Shown one piece after another: positions 40,133 to 51,729 of a stretch of DNA of 64,000 bases (position 1 is the first letter of the stretch; each line of letters opens with the position of its first letter). The stretch spans positions 62,001-126,000 of the forward strand of contig NZ_JAIMJB010000010.1 in NCBI RefSeq assembly GCF_021295345.1, in the 5' to 3' direction. The notes under the pieces were generated by a model. The model saw only the letters and a list, made by a program, of their open reading frames with translations, searched no databases and was not told where the DNA came from. Made by a program: the position numbers and the translations under genes. This stretch comes from Motilimonas eburnea (lineage in GTDB: Bacteria; Pseudomonadota; Gammaproteobacteria; Enterobacterales; CBDFNC01).

Positions 40133-41578
40133 TTAGTTGGTGCCGCCTATGGTCATTTCATCTAATTTTAACGAAGGCTGACCGACGCCAACCGGCACGC
40201 TTTGGCCATCTTTGCCACAGACTCCCACACCGGCATCTAATGCGAGGTTATTCGCCACCATAGAGACCTTAGACATGGCCTCAGGCCCGTTACCGATCAA
40301 GGTAGCTCCTTTAATAGGCGCGGTGACCTTACCATCTTCGATAAGGTAAGCCTCCGATGCAGAGAACACAAACTTGCCCGACGTAATATCAACCTGACCG
40401 CCACCAAAATTAGGTGCATAAATGCCTTTTTTAACACTGGCAATCAGTTCATCATGCTCGTATTGACCCGCCAGCATATAGGTATTGGTCATCCTCGGCA
40501 TAGGCAGATGAGCATAAGACTCTCGGCGGCCATTGCCTGTGGGAGCAACGCCCATCAAGCGCGCGTTGAGCTTATCTTGCATGTAGCCTTTTAGAATGCC
40601 ATTTTCAATGAGCACCGTATATTGCCCTGGTGTGCCTTCATCATCAACGGTCACCGAACCACGGCGATTAGCTAAGGTACCATCATCAACAATCGTACAG
40701 TGTTCTGACGCAACCTTTTCACCTACGCGGCCCGAAAACGCCGAGGCGCCCTTGCGGTTAAAGTCCCCCTCCAAACCATGGCCGACGGCTTCGTGTAGCA
40801 AGACCCCAGGCCAACCTGCGCCAAGTACCACAGGCATGGCTCCCGCTGGCGCATCAATGGCTTCAAGGTTAACCAGCGCTTGTCTAACGGCTTCTTTAGC
40901 GTAACCAAAGGCACGTTGCTGGCCTTCTACTTGCTCGGTGAAATACGCCATACTGTGCCGGCCACCGCCACCTGAACTACCACGTTCACGGCGGCCATTT
41001 TTCTCGGCTAGCACCGAACAGTTAAAGCGTATAAGGGGGCGAATATCCGAAGCAAAAGTACCGTCACTGGCTGCCACCAGCATTTCTTCATAAACCGCAG
41101 CCATGCTCACGATCACTTGGGTAACAGCGGGATCTAAGCTACGGGCATAAGCATCCACTTGTTTCAATAAACTGATTTTGGCCTCTTTTTCTAAACAAGC
41201 CAAAGGGTCTAATTCTGGATAAATTAACGGTGCCGGCTTAGGCGTCAGGATTTTAATTTTGCCATTCTGTCCAGCCCCAGCAATACCGCGAGCGGCATTG
41301 GCAGCTTGTTGCAGCGCCGCCATACTTAATTGATCGGAATAAGCAAAGCCGGTTTTTTCACCGCTGATGGCACGTACCCCAACACCTTTCTCGATGTTAA
41401 AACTGCCTTCTTTAACAATACCATCTTCCAACACCCAGCTCTCATGACGACTCGATTGAAAAAACAGATCGGCATAATCTAACTCGTGCTGATACATACT
41501 CGCGAGCACAGACTCTAGCTTGTCACTGTTTAATTCAGTCGGTGCCAATATATGCTGACAAACGGTTTCAAAACTCAT
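40133..41578 (-). CDS. tldD: TldD, metalloprotease
   Basis: Zinc protease that works as a heterodimer with PmbA. 481 residues. The catalytic motif HEAVGH is at about residues 262-267, inside [20 protein letters not shown]. The C-terminal [34 protein letters not shown] region (about 435-470) matches the family. Two bases after the nitrilase gene. Confidence 0.96.
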   Translation of the reverse strand: MSFETVCQHILAPTELNSDKLESVLASMYQHELDYADLFFQSSRHESWVLEDGIVKEGSFNIEKGVGVRAISGEKTGFAYSDQLSMAALQQAANAARGIAGAGQNGKIKILTPKPAPLIYPELDPLACLEKEAKISLLKQVDAYARSLDPAVTQVIVSMAAVYEEMLVAASDGTFASDIRPLIRFNCSVLAEKNGRRERGSSGGGGRHSMAYFTEQVEGQQRAFGYAKEAVRQALVNLEAIDAPAGAMPVVLGAGWPGVLLHEAVGHGLEGDFNRKGASAFSGRVGEKVASEHCTIVDDGTLANRRGSVTVDDEGTPGQYTVLIENGILKGYMQDKLNARLMGVAPTGNGRRESYAHLPMPRMTNTYMLAGQYEHDELIASVKKGIYAPNFGGGQVDITSGKFVFSASEAYLIEDGKVTAPIKGATLIGNGPEAMSKVSMVANNLALDAGVGVCGKDGQSVPVGVGQPSLKLDEMTIGGTN

Positions 41579-41580
41579 TG

Positions 41581-42414
41581 CTATTCCTTTTCGTTGAGTC
41601 TTTGCCCAACTATACGTTGATGTTCCAATATAGGCATACTATTGCGAATTTGAGCCAGTTTAACCAGGTCGATGGGGGCGGTTAACACACCTTCACCCGT
41701 TGTTAATTGCCCGATCACGTCACCCCAAGGGTCGATAATACAGGAATGGCCCCAGGTTTTCCGCTCAAAACTGTGTGCCCCCCCTTGATTAGCCGCCACA
41801 ATATAACATTGGGTCTCTATCGCCCGCGCTTGTAATAGGGGCAACCAATGAGCTTGTCCTGTGGTATAAGTAAAAGCCGCTGGCACCATGATCACCTGAG
41901 CTCCCGCCATTCGCAACTGTTGAAAGAGTGCGGGAAAGCGCAAATCATAACAGATGGAGAGCCCGACATTTAAGGTCGGTGTTGAAACACAGGTAATGTG
42001 ATTGCCGGGCTTAAAGGTGGCAGATTCTTGGTACGCGCCTTTTTCATCCGCCACTAACGCATCAAACAAATGCAGCTTGTGATAGTGCTGCACCAGCTCA
42101 CCTTGGGGCGAAAACACCAAGGTAGTGGTAAACACCCTTGACGCTTCTGGGCTTTTGATTGGAAAACTGCCACACACTAAGAAAATATCAAACGCTTGGG
42201 CAAGCTGACTTAAGCGCGCTTGGTATGGGCCATGGCCTAGATCTTCACTGCATCGTAAATAATCTTGTTTATCACCAAAAACAATCGCATTCTCAGGTAA
42301 CAATACCCATTGTTTAGGTTGCGGTTGAAGTTGTTTTAATAAGTCCGCAATCCGAGCGAAATTTTTATCGACGTGGTTGCAACTTATTAATTGAATCAGT
42401 GATACGTTGCTCAT
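41581..42414 (-). CDS. Carbon-nitrogen hydrolase, Nit1/deaminated-glutathione amidase-like
   Basis: Nitrilase-superfamily amidase of about 277 residues from the ATG at 42414. The Glu-Lys-Cys triad is visible in [18 protein letters not shown] and [10 protein letters not shown]. The Nit1 branch repairs deaminated glutathione, and the gene commonly sits between yhdP and tldD; the substrate here is inferred from family only. The ATG lies 50 bases inside the yhdP coding end, an unusually long overlap. Confidence 0.88.
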   Translation of the reverse strand: MSNVSLIQLISCNHVDKNFARIADLLKQLQPQPKQWVLLPENAIVFGDKQDYLRCSEDLGHGPYQARLSQLAQAFDIFLVCGSFPIKSPEASRVFTTTLVFSPQGELVQHYHKLHLFDALVADEKGAYQESATFKPGNHITCVSTPTLNVGLSICYDLRFPALFQQLRMAGAQVIMVPAAFTYTTGQAHWLPLLQARAIETQCYIVAANQGGAHSFERKTWGHSCIIDPWGDVIGQLTTGEGVLTAPIDLVKLAQIRNSMPILEHQRIVGQRLNEKE

Positions 42415-45400
42415 ACGATTTCTTGACCTCTTTCGGTAACTCAATCGCCCCTTGCTCGCGACCCACCTCTTCGATGATCGGATTGGATATGTCCCCCGTC
42501 AGGCTAAAATTAACTTGGGTAATAATATCCACCACGGGCTCAAAAATTTTCGATAACAATAATACATACAACCCCGTCACAGGGGTGATAGTAAAAGCCG
42601 CTAACACCGGCAAACTCGATGTGACATTGGGGTAGAACGCCATGGCATAGTTCATTTGCCATTGGTTAAGATCCAGCTCTCCTTTGCCTATCATATGGCC
42701 TGCTGCCGCATCCAGTTCAAAATCGTCATTCACCAAAATGCCATTCTCTATCTTAGCGGTGGCTTTGATCGAGTCAAAATACAAACCGTCGGCGAATACA
42801 TCACGAAAGTCGAGGTTAAGTTTACGCCTAATCGAGTCTAAACTGAGTAAACTAAACAACCTCGCTCCTTTATCACTGATGTCAGCGATGTAACCTTCAT
42901 TGGTGGTAAAAGACAACTGACCGTTAAGGTGCTCGGTAGCAAAACGATTTGGGCTATCACGCCACGTCAGTTCAAACTCGGCAACCCCTGAGGTTTCTTT
43001 CATTGGGCTATCTTGGCCTAACGTTTGCGCCAGTTTCGCCACATCATGGCTTTGGATTTTTGCCTTTAGCTGTGTTTGCAGCGGCTGAGCTTGCCAAAGC
43101 CCACTTAAATGAATATCAGAATGGCCGTACAGCAAGCTCAGCTGCGTTAATTCAATACTGCCTTTTGTTTTAACCAATCGCCCATTGACTTTACCTAAAC
43201 GATAGGGCCCAACTTGACAGGCATCACAGTTAAACATCGTGGTTTTAAACTGATCCAATGACCAGGCTTTGATCTCGTCATCGCCATCACCTTGAGGCCA
43301 GAGCAGATCAGGTAAACTGATACGCTGTAAATCAATATCAAGGGTATCGGCATTATCCATCACCGTGCCTTTGACCTTGTCTGATGTGATTTGCAGTTGC
43401 CAACCTTGCGCCTGATTGTTAGCCGAGAGGGAGAGGCCATTCAATTGTTCTCCCCACAACGCCCCTTTGTTCACGTTAAGTTTCACTAAGCTTGGACTCA
43501 CCACTGCAGGTAAAGCGGCGGAATCTCGAGCGACACGGTCGGCTTGTTGCTGCCACCATGTTAGCCAACTGCCAATGTCGAGCTGGCGATAGGCCAAGGT
43601 AACCGCACGCGCTTGGCTAGGCGCTTTGCTGGGTAAATGTTGACCAAAATGAAGCCACCAGTTAGCTTGCTGCGGATCGTTAGGGGCCGGCTGTAAGTTA
43701 AAGTAGAGTTTATTATCTATCTGTGCGCGCAGCTGGTAATGGCTTTGCGCTGCCGATAAAGAAACAGTGAGCGGCCACTCTCGTAAACTGTTTTTATGAA
43801 AGGGCTCAGGTAATTCTAATGCTAGCCCCGTTAAGTCAGAGTGTAACTTAGCATTAAAACGGTAATCCCCTTGGTCTTGCTGCAGATAATCTACCTGTAA
43901 TCGCCAGCCAAATTGGCCCGAGCCATTTAAACCCTGTAAATGTGGCCATTGCTGCTCAAGGGCTGCCACCGGCCAGTCGGCCGAGGCATTTAAATTCACT
44001 TGATAGGCTTGTTCTTGCTCAACGCCATTAAATCGCACCTTAATCGGTAGCCCTTGCCATGTGGCATCAACAAGCCCATTGCTCAGATCGCCTTGGTTAA
44101 AATTAAAACGTCCATTGACTGCCTTTAACGGCGTTTTTTTACCATCGCCACTAAGAGGCAATGACATGGTGTTGTTCTCTAAGGACACAGAGCCACTCAC
44201 CTGCGCATCATCGCCGTTAAGGGGGATAGTTAATGCCAGCTCCCCAGATATCGGCCCTTCAATATGTAATGTCTGTAATGCAACGCCCACCGAGCTGGCA
44301 AGGGGGGATGAGATTAAGTAATCACTCACATCTTCACTCAATCCCCTTACCTTAGCGTCAATCTGTAATTGCGCATCAGGCGAGAAGTGCATAATGGTCC
44401 CTTTGATTTTATCCGAGTGCGCTTTCATCAAGCTGGCATCTTGGCTCGCTATCATCAAACCATCATTTTCAAATAACAAATCAACTTTCATCTTGCTCAG
44501 TGGCGGCCATCCCGGATAAAAATGAAACTCGGTGTTGGTGAGCGGCACCCAAGCCTGAAAAATACCGTCACCTTGCGCATAAGGGAATTGATCGAGTTGT
44601 CCATGCCAGAGCAGTTTGGCGGTGTCTACCTCACCCGCGGCAATCGTGGGTTGCAGGTAGTCATACACATTTTGCCCCATGGCTTGAATGGGAAAATAAC
44701 GATCAGCATACTCAGCTTGTTTCACACTGGCTTCACTGTAGCCAGTTAAGTATGGCGAGCCAGACCTTGGCCAATCCAACTTAAACTGGCCTTGCCACGT
44801 TAAGTCCGAATTAGCCAGAATAAAGCCAGCACTGCTGATCTCGGCACCTTGCTCGGTGTAATGCCAGTTGAGAGGGAGGCTAAGGCTGGCAATGGTCAGC
44901 GGTGCCTGAAAGTGACCATCCAACGCCAGCAAGCTATCTTTAACCTCTATGGTAACGCGGCCTCCTTGGTTAGAAGCCAGAAAACGCCCCACGATATTCA
45001 CCTGCTCACCTTTAGCGCCTTCAACATCAGTACCAACGACATTCGTATGGCCCTGAAACGCTAGGCTACCGTGAGCTAAATAGCTTTTGCTTTCGATGTG
45101 ATATAAAAGCTGCCACAGCCCTGAGTGAAGCTCGGCCTGGTATTCCTGTGATTCAATATAATCTAATGGCTTGGCGGTAAATAAGTTTACTAAGGATATC
45201 AGGGGCAAAATATCCTGCTTATCCATTGACGCTATCACGTAGCCACCTTGTTGATAAGCTTGAAAATTGATCGCAGAGGTAAGGGCTTGTGCTGGCTGTT
45301 CTGTTTCAGTCCCTTGTGAGAAGCGGCGATCACCTGCCGAAAAAGTGGACTCAAATAGCCAATCTTGAGCATCCAGTTGCCAACCCGTTGTTGTTGGCCG

Positions 45401-46291
45401 AAAACTGAGCTGCCCCTGCTGTAATGATAGCGCCCTTGCCCCTTGTGGCGAAAGCCAGTGCAGTTGTGAGGGGCCTAACACTAAGTGAGCTTTGTCGATT
45501 TGATCTAAGGAGAAATCAATCCAAGCTTCAAAATTCCCTTGTGCTTGCTGTAATTGATTTGACTGGTCAATGAATGGCGTTAAGTAAGGGGCTAAATTAA
45601 GGCCTTCTCCCTGAATGTAAAGTTGACCTAACCAGTCAGATAACGAGCTGGACTCCGTTTGATTGATGTTGACCACAAACTTAACACGACTGGCATCTGA
45701 GCCGAGCATCTTGGCTTGACCGACCCCTTGATGGCGCTTGCCTTGATTGAGCCAACTTAACTGCTCAATCTCAACCTGCTTCCAAAGCTGGTTATGTTGG
45801 TACAGGGAAAGGCGGCCTTGACGAATGGCAAAGTCATCGATCTTTTCAAGCAAGATAGCTTGCACCGACTCCCATACGTCATCCTCACTGGCATCGGCAT
45901 CGCGTTGGATCTTATCCACATCCACTCTTAGCTCAACACCGGTTAACGCAATGCGACTAAACACCCACTGTTTATTTTTAAGGCTCTTCATGACATCGAG
46001 GCGCACCCGAGTTTGCCCAATGGCCAACTCCACCCCTTGTTCAGGCGCCGACAGCCAACGCGCATCGGTCACAACCAAAGCCGGGCCATATTTATCCCAA
46101 GAAGCATCTAAGCGCTGTAACTGAACATCAAGCTGATACTCAGCTTGTAACCAAGCACTTAAATCGCCTTTGTAATTATTGAGTAAGGGAAAGGTGGCGC
46201 GGATCAAGCTGATGAACACCGTCAGCAGCACCAGCGCGATGGCCCCAAGTAACCAAAACCGACGTAACCAGCGTAAGCTAAACTGTTTCAC
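42365..46291 (-). CDS. yhdP: YhdP, AsmA-like envelope phospholipid-transport protein
   Basis: Very large AsmA/TamB-like protein (DUF3971) of 1308 residues. An N-terminal membrane helix (about 13-31) anchors a long periplasmic beta-rich groove that, in E. coli, spans toward the outer membrane and carries phospholipid with TamB and YdbH. The C-terminal AsmA-like part around VAEFELTWRDSPNRFATEHLNG-type sequence and LNLDFRDVFADGLYFDSIKA is recognisable. The start is GTG, 8 bases after the rng stop. It overlaps the nitrilase gene at its 3' end. Confidence 0.93.
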   Translation of the reverse strand: MKQFSLRWLRRFWLLGAIALVLLTVFISLIRATFPLLNNYKGDLSAWLQAEYQLDVQLQRLDASWDKYGPALVVTDARWLSAPEQGVELAIGQTRVRLDVMKSLKNKQWVFSRIALTGVELRVDVDKIQRDADASEDDVWESVQAILLEKIDDFAIRQGRLSLYQHNQLWKQVEIEQLSWLNQGKRHQGVGQAKMLGSDASRVKFVVNINQTESSSLSDWLGQLYIQGEGLNLAPYLTPFIDQSNQLQQAQGNFEAWIDFSLDQIDKAHLVLGPSQLHWLSPQGARALSLQQGQLSFRPTTTGWQLDAQDWLFESTFSAGDRRFSQGTETEQPAQALTSAINFQAYQQGGYVIASMDKQDILPLISLVNLFTAKPLDYIESQEYQAELHSGLWQLLYHIESKSYLAHGSLAFQGHTNVVGTDVEGAKGEQVNIVGRFLASNQGGRVTIEVKDSLLALDGHFQAPLTIASLSLPLNWHYTEQGAEISSAGFILANSDLTWQGQFKLDWPRSGSPYLTGYSEASVKQAEYADRYFPIQAMGQNVYDYLQPTIAAGEVDTAKLLWHGQLDQFPYAQGDGIFQAWVPLTNTEFHFYPGWPPLSKMKVDLLFENDGLMIASQDASLMKAHSDKIKGTIMHFSPDAQLQIDAKVRGLSEDVSDYLISSPLASSVGVALQTLHIEGPISGELALTIPLNGDDAQVSGSVSLENNTMSLPLSGDGKKTPLKAVNGRFNFNQGDLSNGLVDATWQGLPIKVRFNGVEQEQAYQVNLNASADWPVAALEQQWPHLQGLNGSGQFGWRLQVDYLQQDQGDYRFNAKLHSDLTGLALELPEPFHKNSLREWPLTVSLSAAQSHYQLRAQIDNKLYFNLQPAPNDPQQANWWLHFGQHLPSKAPSQARAVTLAYRQLDIGSWLTWWQQQADRVARDSAALPAVVSPSLVKLNVNKGALWGEQLNGLSLSANNQAQGWQLQITSDKVKGTVMDNADTLDIDLQRISLPDLLWPQGDGDDEIKAWSLDQFKTTMFNCDACQVGPYRLGKVNGRLVKTKGSIELTQLSLLYGHSDIHLSGLWQAQPLQTQLKAKIQSHDVAKLAQTLGQDSPMKETSGVAEFELTWRDSPNRFATEHLNGQLSFTTNEGYIADISDKGARLFSLLSLDSIRRKLNLDFRDVFADGLYFDSIKATAKIENGILVNDDFELDAAAGHMIGKGELDLNQWQMNYAMAFYPNVTSSLPVLAAFTITPVTGLYVLLLSKIFEPVVDIITQVNFSLTGDISNPIIEEVGREQGAIELPKEVKKSYEQRITDSINKLQPRR

Positions 46292-46299
46292 CTACACGC

Positions 46300-47769
46300 C
46301 TACATCATCACAACATCAAATTGCTCTTGAGCATAAAGAGGCTCAGCGCGCACCTTGACTTGTTTACCGATAAACACTTCCAACTCAGCCAAGCTATGGG
46401 ATTCATCGCCTAATAAGCTTTCGGCGACAGCACTGGAGGCATAAACTAAGAACCTATCGGCATCATAGGCACGGTTAACCCGCATGATCTCACGTAAAAT
46501 TTCATAGCTGACAGTCTCAACCGTTTTCACTCGGCCGCGGCCATGACACTCCGGACATTCAGAGCAAAGAATATGCTCAAGGCTTTCTCGCGTGCGTTTG
46601 CGGGTCATTTCCACCAACCCCAATTGAGAAAAGCCACTGATATTCGTTTTAGCGCGATCTTTGGCCAAGGCTTGTTCTAAACTGTGTAACACGCGCCGCT
46701 GGTGTTCTTCCGATTGCATATCAATAAAGTCAATAATGATAATGCCACCTAGATTACGTAATCGTAATTGCCGCGCAATGGCTTGGGTGGCTTCGGTGTT
46801 GGTATTAAAGATGGTTTCTTCAAGATTGCGATGACCAACAAATGCGCCTGTATTGATGTCTATGGTGGTCATGGCTTCCGTCTGATCGATGATCAAATAG
46901 CCACCGGACTTTAACTCCACTTTTCGCTCAAGAGCACGCTGGGTCTCATTTTCAACATCAAAGATATCAAATATCGGCCGGTCTCCTGGATAATACTCCA
47001 GTCTTGCGGTCAACTCAGGTACAAACTCTCGGGTAAACAAAGTCAGGTCATCAAAGGTTTGCTTTGAATCCACGCGGATCCGCTCAATCTCTGTGCCCAC
47101 AAAATCACGTAAGATACGAAAGGCTAAGCCTAGATCCTCATATAAAATGCGACAGGGTTTATACGCACTTTTACGGCTTAATATTTTACGCCATAAGCGC
47201 TGTAAGAATTCAGCATCTTGGCGAAGTTCCTCTTCGCCCGCCCCTTCGGCCGCGGTGCGAATAATAAAGCCGCCGAGCTCATCAACATAATTAGCCGTAA
47301 TATTTTTTAATCGTTCACGTTCGGCTTCACTTTCAATACGCTGCGAAACGCCCACATGAGCACTACCAGGCATAAACACCAGGTAACGAGAAGGCAGAGT
47401 AATGTCTGTGGTCAGGCGAGCCCCCTTTGTGCCTAAGGGGTCTTTAACCACTTGTACCATGATATCTTGACCTTGGCGCACCAGCTCAGCAATATTACCT
47501 GCTTGAAAGTGCTCTTTTTCTACCTTGGCCACACATTCGGTGTGAGGCACGATATCAGAAGCATGTAAAAAGGCGGCCTTATCTAAACCGATATCAACAA
47601 AAGCAGCCTGCATCCCAGGTAAGACACGGCTTACCTTGCCTTTGTAGATATTGCCCACTATGCCTAACTTCGCTTGGCGCTCAACGTGCATCTCTTGCAA
47701 GATACCACTTTCGACAATAGCAACACGGGTTTCGCTCGGAGTTACATTGACAAGTAATTCAACATTCAT
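46300..47769 (-). CDS. rng: RNase G
   Basis: Endoribonuclease of the RNase E/G family that matures the 5' end of 16S rRNA and turns over some mRNAs. 489 residues. An S1 domain (GIVGNIYKGKVSRVLPGMQAAFVD) is followed by the catalytic domain with TTIDINTGAFVG and IIIIDFIDM, whose aspartates bind Mg2+, and the zinc-link CSECPEC. The size and N-terminus MNVELLVNVTPSETRVAI fit RNase G, not E. Confidence 0.96.
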   Translation of the reverse strand: MNVELLVNVTPSETRVAIVESGILQEMHVERQAKLGIVGNIYKGKVSRVLPGMQAAFVDIGLDKAAFLHASDIVPHTECVAKVEKEHFQAGNIAELVRQGQDIMVQVVKDPLGTKGARLTTDITLPSRYLVFMPGSAHVGVSQRIESEAERERLKNITANYVDELGGFIIRTAAEGAGEEELRQDAEFLQRLWRKILSRKSAYKPCRILYEDLGLAFRILRDFVGTEIERIRVDSKQTFDDLTLFTREFVPELTARLEYYPGDRPIFDIFDVENETQRALERKVELKSGGYLIIDQTEAMTTIDINTGAFVGHRNLEETIFNTNTEATQAIARQLRLRNLGGIIIIDFIDMQSEEHQRRVLHSLEQALAKDRAKTNISGFSQLGLVEMTRKRTRESLEHILCSECPECHGRGRVKTVETVSYEILREIMRVNRAYDADRFLVYASSAVAESLLGDESHSLAELEVFIGKQVKVRAEPLYAQEQFDVVMM

Positions 47770-47834
47770 AACAGTTCTATGGCCTTACCATGGTTGTCTA
47801 TGTCCCCGCTCCGTAAAGAAAAGCTTAGAATAAA

Positions 47835-48398
47835 CTATTGAATAAATTGCTTAATTAAAGCGTTAGTTTGATACAAAGGCAAGCCAACAACAGCGCTATA
47901 GCTACCATTAATGGCCACGACATACTGGCCACCAAGACCTTGAATGCCGTAAGCGCCGGCTTTATCTTGAGGCTCACCCGAAGCCCAGTAGCTTTGCATA
48001 TCCGTATCAGATAATGAGGCAAATTCTACGTCAGTCTGCACACAAACGACTTGCTCAAGATCACTTCTCACTAAGGCAACCGCCGTCATTACTTGATGCC
48101 GAGCCCCTGAAAGTAAACGCCAAATGCGACAAGCATCGTTAAAATCCTTAGGTTTTTCCAACACCTGATCGTGGCAAACGACGATGGTATCGGCACCCAG
48201 TACAGGTTTATCCTTGGCGGTTAAGGCTTCGCCTGCGCGTGCTTTTTGTAACGCTAAACGTGTCACATATTGAGCCGGCAGCTCATCGGCCAACCTGCGT
48301 TCTTCAATATTAGGCAGCACCAATTCAAATTGAATGCCCAATTGGGTTAACAGTTCAGCCCGTCGGGGAGAAGCAGAAGCCAAGTAAAGTTGCGCCAT
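47835..48398 (-). CDS. maf: Maf/YhdE nucleotide pyrophosphatase
   Basis: Maf-family house-cleaning pyrophosphatase; the YhdE branch acts on dTTP/UTP and modified forms. 187 residues starting [21 protein letters not shown], with the conserved [18 protein letters not shown] and [14 protein letters not shown] motifs. Between mreD and rng as in E. coli and Shewanella. Confidence 0.95.
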   Translation of the reverse strand: MAQLYLASASPRRAELLTQLGIQFELVLPNIEERRLADELPAQYVTRLALQKARAGEALTAKDKPVLGADTIVVCHDQVLEKPKDFNDACRIWRLLSGARHQVMTAVALVRSDLEQVVCVQTDVEFASLSDTDMQSYWASGEPQDKAGAYGIQGLGGQYVVAINGSYSAVVGLPLYQTNALIKQFIQ

Positions 48399-48431
48399 AA
48401 AAGTCTCTTATCGTCTAGGTTACGGGCCGAA

Positions 48432-48914
48432 TTAACGCACACCAAAGTGACGTCGAGTACGTCTTAAAATCAAAAACACCCAAGGCCAAATTAGCATGGT
48501 ACTCAAAATGGACCAAAAATACTGCGGCATGAGAATGATGTCAGAAACCAGGTGTTCAGCCCAAAAAATCAACAACTTACAGCTTAAAGTCAGCACCCCA
48601 ATCACAACGGCTTGTTGCCAAACGGAAAAATTTCGAATCAGCTGGTAATTCATCGCCGCCACATAGGTCACCACCGCCAAGCCTAAGGCGCGCACCCCTA
48701 AGGTTGAGCCCAATAAAATATCCAAAACTAATCCCGCACACCAAGCGGTGCCAACATTCACTCGATGAGGTAAAGCGAGCACCCAATACAGCACCACTAA
48801 GGTCAACCAGTCAGGTCGAAATGCATCCAATTGCGCAGGCAAAGGTAAAATGGCCAACATCAAAGCCACCACAATCGACAAATATATCATGCTACGACTA
48901 TTGCCCTTATCCAT
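48432..48914 (-). CDS. mreD: MreD, rod-shape membrane protein
   Basis: Inner-membrane elongasome protein of 160 residues with five or so hydrophobic helices (LSIVVALMLAILPLP at the start). It works with MreB, MreC and RodA/PBP2. Weakly conserved in sequence, so the call depends on topology, size and its position after mreC, with an 8-base overlap. Confidence 0.93.
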   Translation of the reverse strand: MDKGNSRSMIYLSIVVALMLAILPLPAQLDAFRPDWLTLVVLYWVLALPHRVNVGTAWCAGLVLDILLGSTLGVRALGLAVVTYVAAMNYQLIRNFSVWQQAVVIGVLTLSCKLLIFWAEHLVSDIILMPQYFWSILSTMLIWPWVFLILRRTRRHFGVR

Positions 48915-49842
48915 TGCTTGGCTCCTCTGATTGGCTTGGCGCAGGCGTCACCTCGGCGGCTGGCAACTCACTCACCTCTCGCTCCTCGGGGTTCACCGGT
49001 ACAGGGGTCGAAGGGCCTCCCGCTTCACCAGGCCAAAGCAATAGCAAATAACGGATACGATCTAATGGCACCACAGGTTTAGCATCAACGCGCGCGTAAG
49101 GCATGCCTTCATCATATTCAAAACGCTCAATCACCGCGATAGGATACCCTTCAGGAAAGCGCCCGCCTAACCCAGACGTCACCAGTACATCCCCTTCTTG
49201 GATATCGGTACTATGAGGGACGAAAGGAATATCCAAACGCTCCAAGTTGCCGGTACCATTGGCAAGCGCACGAATATCATTACGTTGGAAGCGCACCGGG
49301 ATACCATGGCTGTTATCGGTGATCAAAAGCACCCGACTGGTCGTGCTGCCAACTCGCAGCACCTGACCAACAACCCCTTGGTCATTCACCACAGGCTGGC
49401 CTTCAAATACCCCGTTAAGTGAGCCTTTATCAATCACCACTTGATGAGTAAAGGGATCTGAATCCACTTCCATGATTTCAGCCACCATTTTGCGTGCATC
49501 TTGGCGCACCGGTGAGCCCAACAATTGGCGTAAGCGTTTGTTCTCTTCTTTAAGGTGCTCCATTTGTAGCAAATCGCTACGCACTAAAAAAACCTGATGC
49601 TCTAACTCCTTATTTTTGGCTTGCAGTTGCTCTCGGCTGATCACCTTATCGGCGACCGTATCCAATAGCTGACTTGGCGCATTGGCCATGTACTGCAAGG
49701 GGCTAACTAAGGAGTTAAGAAACACACGATAAGGCGAGAAAAGGTCTAATTTGCTGTCAAGAAAGATCAGAGATACGGAGGCGACCACAGCCAGCAGTAA
49801 CCTGAGTTGTAGAGATGGCCCACGGCCAAACATAGGTTTCAT
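48907..49842 (-). CDS. mreC: MreC, rod-shape elongasome scaffold
   Basis: Bitopic inner-membrane protein that links MreB to PBP2/RodA. 311 residues: membrane helix (about 13-29), a coiled coil (REQLQAKNKELEHQVFLVRSDLLQMEHLKEENKRL region, about 69-103), and beta-barrel domains with VVNDQGVVGQVLRVG and ITDNSHGIPVRFQRN. The C-terminal 40 or so residues are a proline/glutamate-rich tail (PVNPEEREVSELPAAEVTP). Confidence 0.96.
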   Translation of the reverse strand: MKPMFGRGPSLQLRLLLAVVASVSLIFLDSKLDLFSPYRVFLNSLVSPLQYMANAPSQLLDTVADKVISREQLQAKNKELEHQVFLVRSDLLQMEHLKEENKRLRQLLGSPVRQDARKMVAEIMEVDSDPFTHQVVIDKGSLNGVFEGQPVVNDQGVVGQVLRVGSTTSRVLLITDNSHGIPVRFQRNDIRALANGTGNLERLDIPFVPHSTDIQEGDVLVTSGLGGRFPEGYPIAVIERFEYDEGMPYARVDAKPVVPLDRIRYLLLLWPGEAGGPSTPVPVNPEEREVSELPAAEVTPAPSQSEEPSNG

Positions 49843-50047
49843 GAATTATCGCTAAAAAACAAGGCCGCTCCAATCAAACGAATACATCGCGACACGTAAA
49901 TGATGAAAAATAACCCCAACCCTGGCAAAGAAAACACCACCGAAACCGCCAAGATCAAGAATATTATCTAACTTGTTTTACTCCAAGGTAAAGCCATTAC
50001 GCTGGCATCACCTAAGGTGTTCCATTCACCTGAAATCCAAGATAAAC

Positions 50048-50066
50048 GGAGCACATCCTGTGCTCC
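50048..50066 (-). terminator. Hairpin in mreB-mreC gap, possible attenuator
   Basis: On the minus strand GGAGCACA / TGTGCTCC with a 3-base loop, about 70 bases after the mreB stop. It is followed by GTTTATCTT rather than a clean U run, so partial termination is more likely than full. It would lower mreCD relative to mreB. The rest of the 294-base gap shows no gene; a TTGGCTAGCCAA palindrome lies at 50091-50102. Confidence 0.5.
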
Positions 50067-50136
50067 CTACAACATCTTGTTGTTGCCCAATTGGCTAGCC
50101 AATGTTTAACCAATGGTTACCCAACGGGTCGCCAAT

Positions 50137-51434
<1,298 letters not shown>

Positions 51435-51729
51435 TAGGGCCTGTTTATCTTTGGTGGTAAATTTTTGTTCGAGTGGGAGACACCCTGTCTAAAAGCGTTT
51501 TGGGCAAGGCGAGCAGTGTGTAGCTTAGCATTCTAAGTAAATACTGCTCAACAACGAACAGAATGCTTACGCCCGAAGGGCTTTAGCCGAATCCAGAGGA
51601 CAGCGTTTGTTGGTCATTTCTACTGCGTTAGCGCCTTTTTGCATAGTTGACTATGCTACAAAGTCTCTGCCTAGTATAAATACCCAACAAATCGCTGCAA
51701 AAACAAGCCCAAAAGGTAAACAGGCCCTA
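51435..51729 (+). mobile_element. MITE-like element, copy 2
   Basis: 295-bp non-coding element in the same orientation as the copy at 21911-22176. Terminal inverted repeats are TAGGGCCTGTTTATCTTT on the left and, as reverse complement, TAGGGCCTGTTTACCTTT on the right. It differs mainly by two small insertions, each itself a tiny hairpin: AGACA-CCC-TGTCT (51478-51490) in the left arm and GCCC-GAA-GGGC (51571-51581) in the right arm. The GCATAGTTGACTATGC palindrome and the CAGCGTTTGTTGG / CCAACAAATCGCTG arms are kept. Its last three bases, CTA, are the TAG stop of mshQ on the minus strand. No transposase is encoded. Confidence 0.85.

Noticed and set aside
51435-51729. Element copy 2 as a REP/BIME repeat or an IS remnant with a transposase
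   Set aside because: It is far longer than REP units, has defined inverted ends, and no frame in it resembles a transposase.
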